The notes under the pieces were generated by a model. The model did not search any database. It was not told the DNA's origin and saw only the letters and a list, made by a program, of their open reading frames with translations. Of a stretch of 62,251 bases of DNA, positions 27,287-37,385 are shown piece by piece (the stretch's first letter is position 1; each line of letters opens with the position of its first letter). A program made the position numbers and the translations under genes. Source of the DNA: an uncultured Elioraea sp. (GTDB lineage Bacteria > Pseudomonadota > Alphaproteobacteria > Acetobacterales > Acetobacteraceae); assembly GCA_937928775.1 (NCBI GenBank), contig CALFVI010000026.1, positions 1-62,251 on the forward strand. The letters are read 5' to 3'.

Positions 27287-28831
27287 TCAAGCCCTGCGGC
27301 GGCGCATTTGCCGCAGAATCCCGCGCGGGTCGGCGAGCCTGAGGGCGATGGCGGCGACGGCGAACGCAGCGACCCCGAGCGCGATCAGCCCGGCAAGCCC
27401 CACCCAGCGCAGGCCGCGCGCGGCAAGGAGGTCGGCGAAGACCATGATCTCCCCCGCCCAGACAACCCCGCCCATGGCGACCGAGGCCACACCCAGGCGG
27501 GAGACGAAGCGCATGAGTCTGCGGTCGGGCACGAACTGGCCGCGGCGGGAAAGGCGCCAGCCGAGCAGGGCCGCGTTCACCCAAGCCGATGCGACGGTGG
27601 CAAGCGCGATTCCGACATGGCCGAACGGCCCGATCAGGGCGAGATTGAGCGCGATGTTGAGCACCACGCAGAGGACGGCGATCTCCACGGGGCTGCGCGT
27701 GTCGCCGCGGGCGAAGTAGCCCGGGGTAAACACCTTCACCAGCACGTAGGCGGGAAGCCCCGCCGCGTAGGCGGCAAGCGCAGAGGCGGTGGCGGCGATG
27801 TCCCCCTCGCCGAACGCCCCACGGCCGAACAGCACAGCGATGATCGGCCCGGCAGCGATGCCAAGCCCGACGGCGGCCGGCACGGTGAGCAGCAAGGCAA
27901 GTTCGATCGCGCGGTTTAGGGTGGTAAGCGCGGCCTGCGCCTCGCCCGCCCGCACCTCGCGCGACAGCCTGGGCAGCACCGCCGTGCCCACCGCGGTGCC
28001 GATCACACCGAGCGGCAACTGGTTCACCCGATCCGCGTAGTAGAGGAAGGCGATCGCGCCTGCCGGCAGGAAGGAGGCGATGATCACATCGACCATCAGG
28101 TTGATCTGGGTCACGCCAGCGCCGACCGCGCCCGGCCCCATGCGGCGGAGCAGCAGACGCACCTCCGGGGTGAGCCGCGGCAGCGGAAGGCCGAGCGGCA
28201 GGCCGGCTCGATCGAGCGCAACGGCGAGCGCGACCAGCTGCAGCACCCCCGCCGCAGCCACGCCCCAAGCGAGCCCGTGCGCCACCGATCCGCCGCTTGC
28301 CTGGGCAATGAGAACGCCCCCGATCAGCGCGAGATTGAACAGGATCGGCGCCGCGGCGGCAGCGGCGAAACGATCGAGCCCGTTCAGCACGCCCGACATC
28401 GCCGCCACCAGGCAGATGAGCAGAAGATAGGGGAAGGTGATGCGCGTCAGTTCGACGGCGAGCGGAAAGCGCACCGGATCGTCCAGGAAGCCGGGGGCGA
28501 GCAGCATCATCGCCTGCGGCATGAACAGGATGGCGATGAGCGTGAGCAGGCTGAGGGCAAGCAGCAGCGCAGCGAGCGCGCCTTCCGCGACGCCGCGCGC
28601 CGCCTCCCGCCCCTCGGTGGCGAGCGTGCCGGCGAACAGCGGCACGAAGGCGGCGGCGAAGGCGCCCTCGCCAAATAGGCGGCGGAAGAAGTTGGGCAGC
28701 TTAAGGGCGACGAAGAACGCATCCGCCGCCGGCCCAGCGCCGAGCGCGGCAGCGACCAGGATGTCGCGCACGAAGCCGAGAATGCGCGAGGCGGCGGTCC
28801 AGCCACCGACGGTGACGACGGCGCGGATCAT
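27287..28831 (-). CDS. murJ: Lipid II flippase MurJ
   Basis: MurJ flips lipid II to the periplasmic face for peptidoglycan synthesis. The 514-residue protein has about 14 membrane segments. Conserved stretches include [65 protein letters not shown] and [18 protein letters not shown]. The essential Arg residues of the N-terminal region are present. It lies 24 bases from glnD on the same strand. Confidence 0.97.
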   Translation of the reverse strand: MIRAVVTVGGWTAASRILGFVRDILVAAALGAGPAADAFFVALKLPNFFRRLFGEGAFAAAFVPLFAGTLATEGREAARGVAEGALAALLLALSLLTLIAILFMPQAMMLLAPGFLDDPVRFPLAVELTRITFPYLLLICLVAAMSGVLNGLDRFAAAAAAPILFNLALIGGVLIAQASGGSVAHGLAWGVAAAGVLQLVALAVALDRAGLPLGLPLPRLTPEVRLLLRRMGPGAVGAGVTQINLMVDVIIASFLPAGAIAFLYYADRVNQLPLGVIGTAVGTAVLPRLSREVRAGEAQAALTTLNRAIELALLLTVPAAVGLGIAAGPIIAVLFGRGAFGEGDIAATASALAAYAAGLPAYVLVKVFTPGYFARGDTRSPVEIAVLCVVLNIALNLALIGPFGHVGIALATVASAWVNAALLGWRLSRRGQFVPDRRLMRFVSRLGVASVAMGGVVWAGEIMVFADLLAARGLRWVGLAGLIALGVAAFAVAAIALRLADPRGILRQMRRRRA

Positions 28832-28855
28832 ATAAGGCTCTGGCGTCCGAAACGA

Positions 28856-31663
28856 TCAGGCGGCGCTGCGCTCCGCCCTCTCCGCTCCCTGCTCAGCTGG
28901 CGGCTCGAGCGCGGCGAGCAGGGCCTCTTTCAGCTGGGCGAGCTTACGCTCGTTCTCGACCTTTAGCCCAAACACATCCTTGACGTAGAAGACATCGACC
29001 GCGCGCACGCCGAAGGTGGTGACGTGGGCGGAGGCGATCTGCAGCCCCTGTTCGCTCATCGCGGCGGTGATGTCGTGCAACAGCCCCGGCCGGTCGCGCC
29101 CGTTCACCTCGACCACCGTGTGGGTGGCGGAGGCGTGGTTGTCGATGACGACGCGCGGCGGCACGTGGATGGCGCGCGTGCGCGGCGAAGGCGGGCGTGC
29201 CTTGCGGATCTCCTCGGCGAGCCGCAGACGCCCCGAAAGAGCCTGTTCGATCAGCACGCTCATCCGCGCCAGCCGATGTGGCGCATCGAAGGCCCCGCCT
29301 GAGACGTCCTGGATCCAGAATGTGTCGAGCGCCATCCCGTTGGCCATGGTGTGGATGCGCGCATCGACAATCGAGGCGCCGGCGAGGGCGAGGGCGCCTG
29401 CGATCTTGCTGAACAGACCGGGATGGTCGGTGGTGTAGACGGTGACCTCGCTCACGCCGCGATCGGGCAGCACGGAGGTGGTCACGGTGAGCTTGGAGCC
29501 GGACGCTTCCGCTTCGCGGATGATGCGGGCGTGACGGACGTGCGTCGCGGGGTCGAAACCGAGCCAATAGGCCGGGTAGCCGAGGGAGAGGTAGTGGCGG
29601 CGATCGGCCTCCGACCAGCCTTCGGCGGCGAGTGCGGCATCGGCGGCCTCGCGCGCGCGGGCCACACGGAGGTCGCGTTCGGGAACATTGAGCCCGCCCG
29701 CCAGAACCTCGGCCACCCGCCAGTAGATCTCGCGCAGGAGTGTCGCCTTCCAGTTGTTCCACACCTTGGGAGAGACGGCGCGGATGTCGGCCACCGTCAG
29801 GGCGAGCAGGAGGCGAAGCCGTTCGGGGCTCTGCACGAGCTCGGCGAGATCGAGGATCGTCTTCGGGTCTTCGATGTCGCGGCGGAAGGCGGTCTGGCTC
29901 AGCACAAGATGGTGCAACACGAGCCAGGAGGCGGTCTCCGTCTCCTCGGCGGTGAGCCCGAGCCTCGGCCCGAGTTCTTGCGCGATCTGCGCGCCGAGTT
30001 CGGAATGGTCTCCGCCGCGGCCCTTGGCAATGTCGTGCAGCAGCATCGCGACGTAGAGCGCGCGCCGCGACTGTATCTGGCCGATCACGGCGGTGGCCAC
30101 GGGTGCGATGGCAGAGAGCTCGCCGCGTTCAAGCTGGTTGAGCACGCGCACCGCCTCCACCGTGTGTTCGTCCACCGTGTAGATGTGGTAGCTGTCGAAC
30201 TGCATCTGCCCAACGATGCGGCGCCAATCCGGGATGAAGGCGCCGAGCAGGCCTGTGAGGTTCATGGTGGCGAGCCAGTTCGCCCCATCCGCCTTCGGCG
30301 AACTCAGAAGATTGAGGAACAGCGCGTTCGCCTCCGGATCCTGGCGCAGATGGGCAGCGCAGCGCGCTTGCCGCACCATCTCGCGCAGCGCCAGCGGGTG
30401 AATCTCGCGCCCCCAGTCGCGCGCTGCGGCGAGGATGCGGAACAGCAAAAGCGGCTCGGTGGCGAAACTCCTGCCCTCGGCGAGGGTGATTTTGCCCTCC
30501 TCGAGCGCAAAGCCCTGCGCGGCGAGGGCCGGAGGAGTGTCGTGCCGCACAGCCGGCGGCCCGAGCGCCACGCGCGCCACCACCGGTTCGATGGTCAGGG
30601 TGAGGCGGCCGACCTCGCGCACGGTCAGGAAGTAGTGCTTCATGAAGCGCTCCACCCCCTGCTGGGAACCATGCCGGGTGTAGCCCATGGCCGCGCCGAT
30701 CACCGGCTGCAGGTCGAAGGTCAGGCGTTCCTCGGCGCGCCCCGTCGCGTAGTGGAGGTGAAAGCGCACCGCCCACAGCAGGTTTGCCGCGCGACGCCAC
30801 ACACGCACCTCGTCCTCGGTCATCAGCGGACCGCAGGGCAGGGATGGGTCGGCTGCGTCCTCGAAGCGCGCGATGCCGGCCGTGTGCCGCATCATCCAGA
30901 ACAGCGTCTGCAGGTCGCGCAGGCCCCCCTTGCCGTCCTTGACGTTGGGCTCGAGCAGGAACGCCGAATCGCCGTAGCGGCGGTGGCGTTCGGCGCGCTC
31001 GGCGCGCTTGGCGGCGAAGAAGGCGGCGGCACCGGCACGGGCGCAATCGGCGCGGAACCGTTCCGCGAACGCGTCGAACACGGCGCGGTCGCCAGCGAGG
31101 AAGCGGGCATCGAGCAGGGAGGTGCGCACGGTCTGGTCGTTGCGAGCCTGCGCGATGCACTCGTCCACCGAGCGCGTGGCATGCCCCACCTTCAGCCCGA
31201 GATCCCACAGGAAGTAGAGCATGAACTCCACCACCTGCTCGTTGCGCGGCGTCTCCTTCCATGGCGTGATGAACAGGAGGTCAAGGTCGGAGAAGGGGGC
31301 GAGCACGCCGCGGCCGAAGCCGCCGGTGGCAGCAACCGCCAGCGCCTCGCCTGATGAGACGATGCCAGGGGGGAAGACGCGTTCGTTCACCCAGTCGTGC
31401 AGCGTGCGGGTGAGCTCATCCATTCGCGCAGCAAGCAGGCGCGCCGCATCAAGACCGCGCAAGCCAGCCTCGAAGCGCGCCTTGGTGTCGGCCTGAATCC
31501 GCCCAAGAGCGCGGCGGAAAAGGGCAAGGGCGCGGTCCCGCGGCACCCCGCTGTCCGACCAACGAAGCGTGGCGAGCTCGGCGCGCAGGTCGTCGCAGAT
31601 GAGGCGGCCCGCAGGGTCGGCCGCGTCGGCAGTGGCAACGAGACCGCCCACGCTCTGATCCAT
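28856..31663 (-). CDS. glnD: Bifunctional [protein-PII] uridylyltransferase/uridylyl-removing enzyme
   Basis: GlnD senses glutamine and modifies the PII proteins that control nitrogen assimilation. The 935-residue protein has all four parts in order: a nucleotidyltransferase domain (GGFGRGVLAPFSDLDLLFI, with the catalytic Asp residues); a helical linker; an HD domain (AMLLHDIAKGRGGDHSELGA) for UMP removal; and two ACT domains near the C-terminus (DHPGLFSKIAGALALAG and GRDRPGLLHDITAAMSEQG) for glutamine sensing. The ATG at 31663 gives a full-length protein. It follows mutS by 52 bases. Confidence 0.98.
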   Translation of the reverse strand: MDQSVGGLVATADAADPAGRLICDDLRAELATLRWSDSGVPRDRALALFRRALGRIQADTKARFEAGLRGLDAARLLAARMDELTRTLHDWVNERVFPPGIVSSGEALAVAATGGFGRGVLAPFSDLDLLFITPWKETPRNEQVVEFMLYFLWDLGLKVGHATRSVDECIAQARNDQTVRTSLLDARFLAGDRAVFDAFAERFRADCARAGAAAFFAAKRAERAERHRRYGDSAFLLEPNVKDGKGGLRDLQTLFWMMRHTAGIARFEDAADPSLPCGPLMTEDEVRVWRRAANLLWAVRFHLHYATGRAEERLTFDLQPVIGAAMGYTRHGSQQGVERFMKHYFLTVREVGRLTLTIEPVVARVALGPPAVRHDTPPALAAQGFALEEGKITLAEGRSFATEPLLLFRILAAARDWGREIHPLALREMVRQARCAAHLRQDPEANALFLNLLSSPKADGANWLATMNLTGLLGAFIPDWRRIVGQMQFDSYHIYTVDEHTVEAVRVLNQLERGELSAIAPVATAVIGQIQSRRALYVAMLLHDIAKGRGGDHSELGAQIAQELGPRLGLTAEETETASWLVLHHLVLSQTAFRRDIEDPKTILDLAELVQSPERLRLLLALTVADIRAVSPKVWNNWKATLLREIYWRVAEVLAGGLNVPERDLRVARAREAADAALAAEGWSEADRRHYLSLGYPAYWLGFDPATHVRHARIIREAEASGSKLTVTTSVLPDRGVSEVTVYTTDHPGLFSKIAGALALAGASIVDARIHTMANGMALDTFWIQDVSGGAFDAPHRLARMSVLIEQALSGRLRLAEEIRKARPPSPRTRAIHVPPRVVIDNHASATHTVVEVNGRDRPGLLHDITAAMSEQGLQIASAHVTTFGVRAVDVFYVKDVFGLKVENERKLAQLKEALLAALEPPAEQGAERAERSAA

Positions 31664-31715
31664 GCGCCACTCTAGACTGATTTCGCGATCGCGAAGAAGG
31701 GGGACAGACAGCAGC

Positions 31716-34307
31716 TCAGCCAGCGAGCGCCTTCAACCGCACGAGAAGAGCATGCGCCTCGCGGGGGCTGAGAGCGTCCGGGTCCGTCTCGGCGAGAATG
31801 CGCCGGATCTCGTCAGGCTGGGCAGAGCCCGCGGCGGGACGGGCACAAAACAGTGGCAGCTCGTCGGCAAGCGGGGCAAGCCCGCGCGCCCTCTCCTCCA
31901 GAGCCGAGAGCACAGCCTGCGCTCTCGCCACCACCTCGCGCGGAACCCCGGCTAGGCGCGCCACATGCAACCCGTAGGCGCGGTCGGCAGCACCCTCCTC
32001 TACCTCGTGCAGGAACACCACCTCGCCGCGCCACTCCTTCACCCTAAGCCGGACGAGCCGCAGTTCCGGCAGGCGCGGGGCAAGCGCGGTGAGTTCGTGG
32101 AAATGCGTCGCAAACAGGGCCCGGCAGCGCAGCCGGTCGTGGATCGCCTCCAGCACCGCCCAGGCGAGGGCAAGCCCGTCCCAGGTCGCGGTGCCGCGGC
32201 CCAACTCGTCGAGGATGACGAGCGAACGCGGCGTGGCCTGGTTTAGGATGGTGGCTGTCTCCACCATCTCGACCATGAAGGTCGATCGCCCGCGGGCGAG
32301 ATCATCCGCCGCCCCCACCCGGCAGAAGAGACGATCGACGATGCCGAGGCGGGCCGAGGCAGCCGGCACGGGAAGCCCGGCCTGGGCCAGCACGGCCAGG
32401 ATGGCGGCCTGGCGAAGGAAGGTGGATTTGCCCGCCATGTTCGGCCCGGTGACGAGCCAAAGGCGCGACCCCGGCGAGAGGTCGACCCCGTTGGCGACGA
32501 AACTGCCGCCCGCCTTGCGCACCGCCGCCTCGACCACCGGATGGCGGCCGGCTGCGACGACGAAGCGCGTGTCCTCGCTGAACTCCGGCCTCGTCCAGCC
32601 CTCGCGTTCCGCCAGCTCGGCTGTGGCGGCGGCGAGGTCGAGTGCCGCAAGCGCCTCGGCGCAGGCGGCGATGGCCTCCGCCTCCGCCCGTGCCGCGGCG
32701 GCGAGTTCGGCGAGGATCGCCGCCTCGCGCGCCTCGGCCTCGGCGGCGGCCTCGACGATGCGGCGATCGAGGGTGGCGAGCTCCTCGGTGGTGAAGCGCA
32801 TCGTGCCTGCCATGGTCTGGCGATGCGCAAGGCCGGCAAGCGCGGGCGGGGGGCTTTCGCGCAGCCGCAAGCCCACGGCTTCGGGAACCTCTAGGAAGTA
32901 GCCGAGCTGGACGGTGTGGCGGATCTTCAGTGCGGCGATCCCCGTCGCCGCCCGCAGCTCGCCCTCCATGGCGGCGATGACCCTGCGGCTGTCGTCGCGC
33001 AGGGCGCGGGCGCGGTCGAGAGCGGGATCGAACCCCGTGCCGATCGCTCCCCCCTCCCCCGGCCGGGACGGAGGGCGTGGCACGAGGGCACGGGTGAGGC
33101 GCTCGGCGAGCGCCGGGGCGGGGTCGAGCGCTCGTTCTGCCGAGGCGATGAGAGGCGGACGCGGCAGGGCGGCCGCGGCCAAGGCGACGCCGACAGCGCG
33201 GGCGGCGGCGAGCCCGTCGCGGATGGCGGCGAGGTCGGCCGGTGAGCCGCGGCCGAGACTGATCCGCGCCAGTGCCCGCGCCATGTCTGGTGCGCCCTTC
33301 AGCACTTCCCGCACTTTGGCCCGGCACGAAGGGTCGGCGAGGAAGAAGTCCGCCGCATCCAGCCGCGCCTTGATCACCGGCCGCAAGGTGGACGGCGCGG
33401 CGAGGCGGGAGGCGAGAAGCCTCGCCCCAGCTGCGGTCACCGTTCGGTCGATCACCGCGAGAAGGCTGTCGGGGCCGGATGGGTCGAGGCCGAGGGTGCG
33501 CCGGGTCGCAGCGTCGATCGCCATCGTCGTGCCATCGGCCTCGCGGGAGGGCGGAGCAAGCCTTGGCAGTGCCCCTCCTTGGGTCGCGCGCACATACTCG
33601 ATCAAGGCACCGGCAACGGCGAGTTCGTCCGGCCCGAAGCTTCCCATCGCATCCAGGGTAGACACGCCATACGCCGCCTCGAGCACCCGTTGCCCCGCCT
33701 CTGCACGGAAGCGGGCTGGCGGCAAGGCAACGCACCGGTCGCGCCATTCCGCGACCAGGGGGTCGGCAAGCAAGGAGTCGGGAACAAGAAGTTCGGCCGG
33801 ATCGCGCGCAGCAAGGGCGGCGGCGAGGGCCTGGCCTGCCGCCGAACGGACGCCGAAGCTTCCCGTGGAGATGTCGAGCCAAGCGAGCGCCGCCCCGTTG
33901 GTCGCCGCGATCCAGTTCGCGCGCGCGCCCTCCAGCATCGTCTCCTCGACCACCGTGCCGGGAGTGACGAGCCGCACCACCGCCCGCGGCAGGGGGCCCT
34001 TCACTTTGGCCCGCCGCGCCTCCTCCGGCGTCATCGTCTGTTCGACGATGGCCACCCGGAACCCTTTTCGGATCAGTCGTGCCAAATAGGGTTCGTGATT
34101 GACCACCGGCACGCCGCACATCGGAACCGGGCGTCCCGCGTGCTCGCCGCGTGTGGTGAGCGCGATGTCGAGGGCGGCCGCCGCCCGTTCGGCATCCTCG
34201 AAGAAGAGTTCATAGAAGTCTCCCATCCGAAAAAACAGCAGAGCGTCCGGGTGGTCGGCCTTGGCGGCGAACCACTGGGCGAGCATGGGCGAAGGCGTGA
34301 CGGACAT
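31716..34307 (-). CDS. mutS: DNA mismatch repair protein MutS
   Basis: MutS recognises mismatches and starts methyl-directed repair with MutL. The 863-residue protein has the mismatch-binding Phe-Tyr-Glu motif in FFRMGDFYELFFEDA, then PMCGVPVVNHEPYLARLI, lever and clamp regions, and an ABC-type ATPase. The ATPase has Walker A in TGPNMAGKSTFLRQ, the signature STFMVEMVETA, Walker B VILDELGRGT and the His of FATHFHELT. I start at ATG 34307 (MSVTPSPM), since 38 further upstream codons are unlike the family. It heads the mutS-glnD-murJ-trpS run. Confidence 0.98.
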   Translation of the reverse strand: MSVTPSPMLAQWFAAKADHPDALLFFRMGDFYELFFEDAERAAAALDIALTTRGEHAGRPVPMCGVPVVNHEPYLARLIRKGFRVAIVEQTMTPEEARRAKVKGPLPRAVVRLVTPGTVVEETMLEGARANWIAATNGAALAWLDISTGSFGVRSAAGQALAAALAARDPAELLVPDSLLADPLVAEWRDRCVALPPARFRAEAGQRVLEAAYGVSTLDAMGSFGPDELAVAGALIEYVRATQGGALPRLAPPSREADGTTMAIDAATRRTLGLDPSGPDSLLAVIDRTVTAAGARLLASRLAAPSTLRPVIKARLDAADFFLADPSCRAKVREVLKGAPDMARALARISLGRGSPADLAAIRDGLAAARAVGVALAAAALPRPPLIASAERALDPAPALAERLTRALVPRPPSRPGEGGAIGTGFDPALDRARALRDDSRRVIAAMEGELRAATGIAALKIRHTVQLGYFLEVPEAVGLRLRESPPPALAGLAHRQTMAGTMRFTTEELATLDRRIVEAAAEAEAREAAILAELAAAARAEAEAIAACAEALAALDLAAATAELAEREGWTRPEFSEDTRFVVAAGRHPVVEAAVRKAGGSFVANGVDLSPGSRLWLVTGPNMAGKSTFLRQAAILAVLAQAGLPVPAASARLGIVDRLFCRVGAADDLARGRSTFMVEMVETATILNQATPRSLVILDELGRGTATWDGLALAWAVLEAIHDRLRCRALFATHFHELTALAPRLPELRLVRLRVKEWRGEVVFLHEVEEGAADRAYGLHVARLAGVPREVVARAQAVLSALEERARGLAPLADELPLFCARPAAGSAQPDEIRRILAETDPDALSPREAHALLVRLKALAG

Positions 34308-34356
34308 CGGCACTCGTGGCTCGCTGTGCCCTGCCGCAGCGCCACAGCGGCCGGGC

Positions 34357-34713
34357 TTAGACGATCGGCTTGGCAGCGATGGTATCGGGCAGGGCGAGCA
34401 GAAGCGCCACCCCGCCGTCAAAGGCCCTCAGCTTCTTCAGCGCCTTGCGCGGAAGCTTGATCCCACGCGCAAGGCACTCGCGGATCAGCACGGCGGCAAG
34501 CTCGGTCTCCTCCACCACCGTCTGCCGCGGCTTTGCTCCGGGCAGATGGACCTCGATGCGGAGCTGCACCGGTTCGCGCGAGGCGATGGCAATGGCGCCG
34601 ACCTGACCAGAAGGCGGCAGGGCGGGCGGGCTGACCGTACTGAGATGGGCATTCAGGGCGCAGCGCAGTGCTTCGATGTCGAACCGAATTTCCCTGTATT
34701 CGGTAATTGGCAT
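34357..34713 (-). CDS. Hypothetical protein upstream of mutS
   Basis: The 118-residue protein is not recognised. It begins PITEYREIRFDIEALRCALN, has an alternating strand-like centre (GAIAIASREPVQLRIEVHL), and ends with a basic helix (GIKLPRKALKKLRAF). It has no membrane segment and no signal peptide. GAGGGGAAG precedes the ATG at 34713, which supports this start over the longer frame. It lies 49 bases before mutS on the same strand and may be cotranscribed. A small soluble cytoplasmic protein is all that can be said. Confidence 0.6.
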   Translation of the reverse strand: MPITEYREIRFDIEALRCALNAHLSTVSPPALPPSGQVGAIAIASREPVQLRIEVHLPGAKPRQTVVEETELAAVLIRECLARGIKLPRKALKKLRAFDGGVALLLALPDTIAAKPIV

Positions 34714-34780
34714 GCCCGGACTTCCCCTCAGACACGAACAAGGCTCTGTAGCACAACCGGAGAAGCTCGAGGGGAGGCGC

Positions 34781-35569
34781 TCAGCGCCGCGCCGAGACCC
34801 AGGCGGCGGCGAGCAGGACGAGGCCGAGAAACACCTTGAGCGCGGAGGAGGGCGCGAAGGCCGCCAACGCTGCTCCAGAGGCCGCCCCGGCGATGCTGCC
34901 GAAGCCCATCGGCGCGCCGATGCCGACCACATGATCGCGGGAAGGAAGCCGGCCCAGCACGTGGTAACGCAGCACGGCAGAAGCGACGACGACGATCGAG
35001 ATCGCGAGGCTCGCACTGCCCGCCACCTTGACGTCGAACCCATGGATGAACACGAGGGTGGGGATCAGGAGCTCCCCGCCCGCCACCCCGAGCAGGGTCG
35101 CGATCAGGCCGATCACGGCCCCGAGCCAGGTCCCGACGAGGATCCGCGCCACGTCGTTCTCAGGCAACACCCCAAGGCGGAGATCCGTTGCTGCCAACCC
35201 CTCAACCACCAGCAGAAGCCCGAGGCCAACCAGAAGCACCAAGATGGCCTGATGCAGACGCTCATCCGAAAGCCGCGCCACCAGCCCAGCCCCCGCGAGG
35301 GCGGCGATGAGGCCGCCTGCCGCGAGTGCCGCGATGTCGGCGAGGTGCGGCCCGAGGGGGCTGAGGCTCAGGCTGCCGGCACGAAACAGAAGCGAGGAAC
35401 AGAGGGTGATGAGGCTGATGACGCTGTTGAGCGGCACCACCTCGCTCGGCGCCAGGCCGAAGCGGCGGAGCAGCACGGGGATGCGGAACTCGCCGCCGCC
35501 GAGCCCGATCAGCCCACCGAGGAAGCCGACCGGCACCCCCCAGGCGGTTGCTTCCATCGGCCCCCTCAT
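34781..35569 (-). CDS. TauE/SafE family permease attached to the molybdate operon
   Basis: The 262-residue membrane protein carries the family repeats VGFLGGLIGLGGGEFRIPVL and GLIATLLGVAGGELLIPTLV, with about eight helices. It is only distantly like the other TauE-type protein in this window. Its ATG overlaps the modC stop (ATGA), making it the fourth gene of the modA-modB-modC run. Members transport sulfur oxyanions or related anions; here a role linked to molybdate or sulfate, which are chemical analogues, is possible but inferred from position only. Confidence 0.85.
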   Translation of the reverse strand: MRGPMEATAWGVPVGFLGGLIGLGGGEFRIPVLLRRFGLAPSEVVPLNSVISLITLCSSLLFRAGSLSLSPLGPHLADIAALAAGGLIAALAGAGLVARLSDERLHQAILVLLVGLGLLLVVEGLAATDLRLGVLPENDVARILVGTWLGAVIGLIATLLGVAGGELLIPTLVFIHGFDVKVAGSASLAISIVVVASAVLRYHVLGRLPSRDHVVGIGAPMGFGSIAGAASGAALAAFAPSSALKVFLGLVLLAAAWVSARR

Positions 35570-36714
35570 GCGCCGGGCACAGTGACGGCGACCGACTTCA
35601 CCAGGGCGACGACCGGGCGGCCGGGAGCGAGACCAAGCCGCGCCACCGCATCCTCCGTCACCTGGGCGCGAAGAAGCGCCTCGCCCACTGCGACCGCGAC
35701 ATCCGCCACCGCCCCCGGTCGCGCCACGATCCCGGCCACGGTGCCGTGCAGCACGTTGTGCACGGAAAGCCCCTCCGGCACGCGGTCGGCCAGGATGACG
35801 TCGCGCGAGGGAATGCGCACCCGAAGACGGGCGCCGGGTGCAGCATCGAGCAGCGAGGTGAGAAGCCGCCCCACTGGTGTAGCGAGCACGGCAAGGCGCC
35901 TTTCGTGCAGCACCTCGGCGAGGGTGGCGTTCAGCACCGTGCCGGCCTCGGCAGCGGCGGCGATGATCGGGATGTCGGAGCGTGCGGAGATGGTGCCGAC
36001 ATCGCCCTCGGCGATGATCCGCCCCCGCTCCAGCACGAGCACGCGGTCGGCAAGACGCGCCACCTCCTCGAAGTCGTGCGTGACGAGCACGATCGGGCAG
36101 GCGAGGCGGGTGCGGATGGCCTCGATCTCGCCATACAGCGCCACCCGCACGGCGCGATCGAGCGCCGAGAAGGGCTCATCCAGCAGAAGCACCGCGGGGT
36201 CGCGAGCGAGAGCGCGCGCCACCGCCACGCGCTGCTTCTGCCCGCCCGAAAGTTCCGCCGGCCGGCGCTGTTCGAGCCCCTGCAGACCGACGAGGGCGAG
36301 CAGAGCGCGCGCTCTCGCCTCGCGCTCCGCCTTCGGCAGATGGGTGAGTCCCGCCATCACGTTGGCGAGCGCCGTCATGTGGGGAAAGAGCGCGTAGTCC
36401 TGGAAGACGAGCCCGACGCGGCGTCGGTGCGGCGGGAGATGGATCCGGCGTGCGGAGTCGTACCAGGTGGTTCCGTCGCAGGTGACGCGCGCCCCGGCAG
36501 GACGCCATAGCCCCGCGATGGTGCGCAACACGGTGGTCTTGCCCGAACCGGAGGCGCCGAACAGGGCAGTCACTTCGCCCGCGCGCAGGGAGAAGGCGAG
36601 ATCGAGCGGGATCGGGCTCGCCGTGCGCGCCTCGAAACTGACAACCTCGCGGCCCGTCTCGACGTGAACGGGCGGGCGTTCGCGGGAAAGCGTGTCAGCC
36701 ACGGCGTCTGCCAA
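35566..36714 (-). CDS. modC: Molybdate ABC transporter ATP-binding protein
   Basis: The 382-residue ATPase has Walker A in LFGASGSGKTTVLRT, the Q-loop VGLVFQDYALFPHMTAL, the signature AELSGGQKQRVAVARAL, Walker B VLLLDEPFSALDR, and the switch His in LVTHDFEEV. A C-terminal region of about 120 residues, starting near RIPSRDVILA, looks like the Mop/TOBE oxyanion-binding domain of ModC. The first 30 residues are an extra extension. Its start overlaps modB by 20 bases. Confidence 0.95.
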   Translation of the reverse strand: MADAVADTLSRERPPVHVETGREVVSFEARTASPIPLDLAFSLRAGEVTALFGASGSGKTTVLRTIAGLWRPAGARVTCDGTTWYDSARRIHLPPHRRRVGLVFQDYALFPHMTALANVMAGLTHLPKAEREARARALLALVGLQGLEQRRPAELSGGQKQRVAVARALARDPAVLLLDEPFSALDRAVRVALYGEIEAIRTRLACPIVLVTHDFEEVARLADRVLVLERGRIIAEGDVGTISARSDIPIIAAAAEAGTVLNATLAEVLHERRLAVLATPVGRLLTSLLDAAPGARLRVRIPSRDVILADRVPEGLSVHNVLHGTVAGIVARPGAVADVAVAVGEALLRAQVTEDAVARLGLAPGRPVVALVKSVAVTVPGA

Positions 36715-37363
36715 TCCTGCGCGAGAGCGTGTTGGTGATGCCGAGCGCAGCGATGGAGATGGAAAGAAGGGTCAGCGCCATGATGTTGGCGGAACGATCA
36801 TCGAAGGACTGCACGCGGTCGTAGATCGCGATTGCAATCGTCTTCGTCTCGCCCGGAATCGAACCCCCCACCATCAGCACCACACCGAACTCGCCCAAAG
36901 TGTGGGCGAAGGTGAGGACGAGGGCGGTGACGATGCCTGGCCAGGCGAGCGGCAGTTCGATGCGCAGGAACACCTGCAGAGGCGACAAGCCGGACACCGC
37001 GCCCGCCTCGCGCACCGAAGCCTCGATCGCTTCGAACGCGCGCTGAATGGGCTGGAACGAGAACGGAATGTTGACCAGGATCGAGGCGACGAGAAGCCCC
37101 TCGAAGGAGAAGGCAAGCAGATGACCGGTGAGCGCCTCGAAGGCCTGGCCCAGAGGCGAGTGCCGGCCAAAGGCCTGCAGCAGGTAGAAGCCGACCACGG
37201 TGGGTGGGAGGAGCAGAGGCAAAGCGATCAGGGCTTCGACGAACCCCTTGCCGCGAAACTCGCTATAGGCGAGCGCCCGGCCAGCCCAGAGCGCGATCGG
37301 GGTGAGGCAGAGCACGGTGGCGATGCCGAGCTCGATCGAGAGGAGGAACGCTTCCCAGTCCAT
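36695..37363 (-). CDS. modB: Molybdate ABC transporter permease
   Basis: The 222-residue permease has about five membrane helices. It has the family's early segment ALIALPLLLPPTVVGFYLL and the EAA loop that contacts ModC, AGAVSGLSPLQVFLRIELPL, followed by GEFGVVLMVGGSIPGET. All match ModB. It lies 22 bases after modA and overlaps modC, so the three genes form one operon. Confidence 0.97.
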   Translation of the reverse strand: MDWEAFLLSIELGIATVLCLTPIALWAGRALAYSEFRGKGFVEALIALPLLLPPTVVGFYLLQAFGRHSPLGQAFEALTGHLLAFSFEGLLVASILVNIPFSFQPIQRAFEAIEASVREAGAVSGLSPLQVFLRIELPLAWPGIVTALVLTFAHTLGEFGVVLMVGGSIPGETKTIAIAIYDRVQSFDDRSANIMALTLLSISIAALGITNTLSRRIGRRRG

Positions 37364-37385
37364 GCGAGCCGGCGCCCGCCCGTCG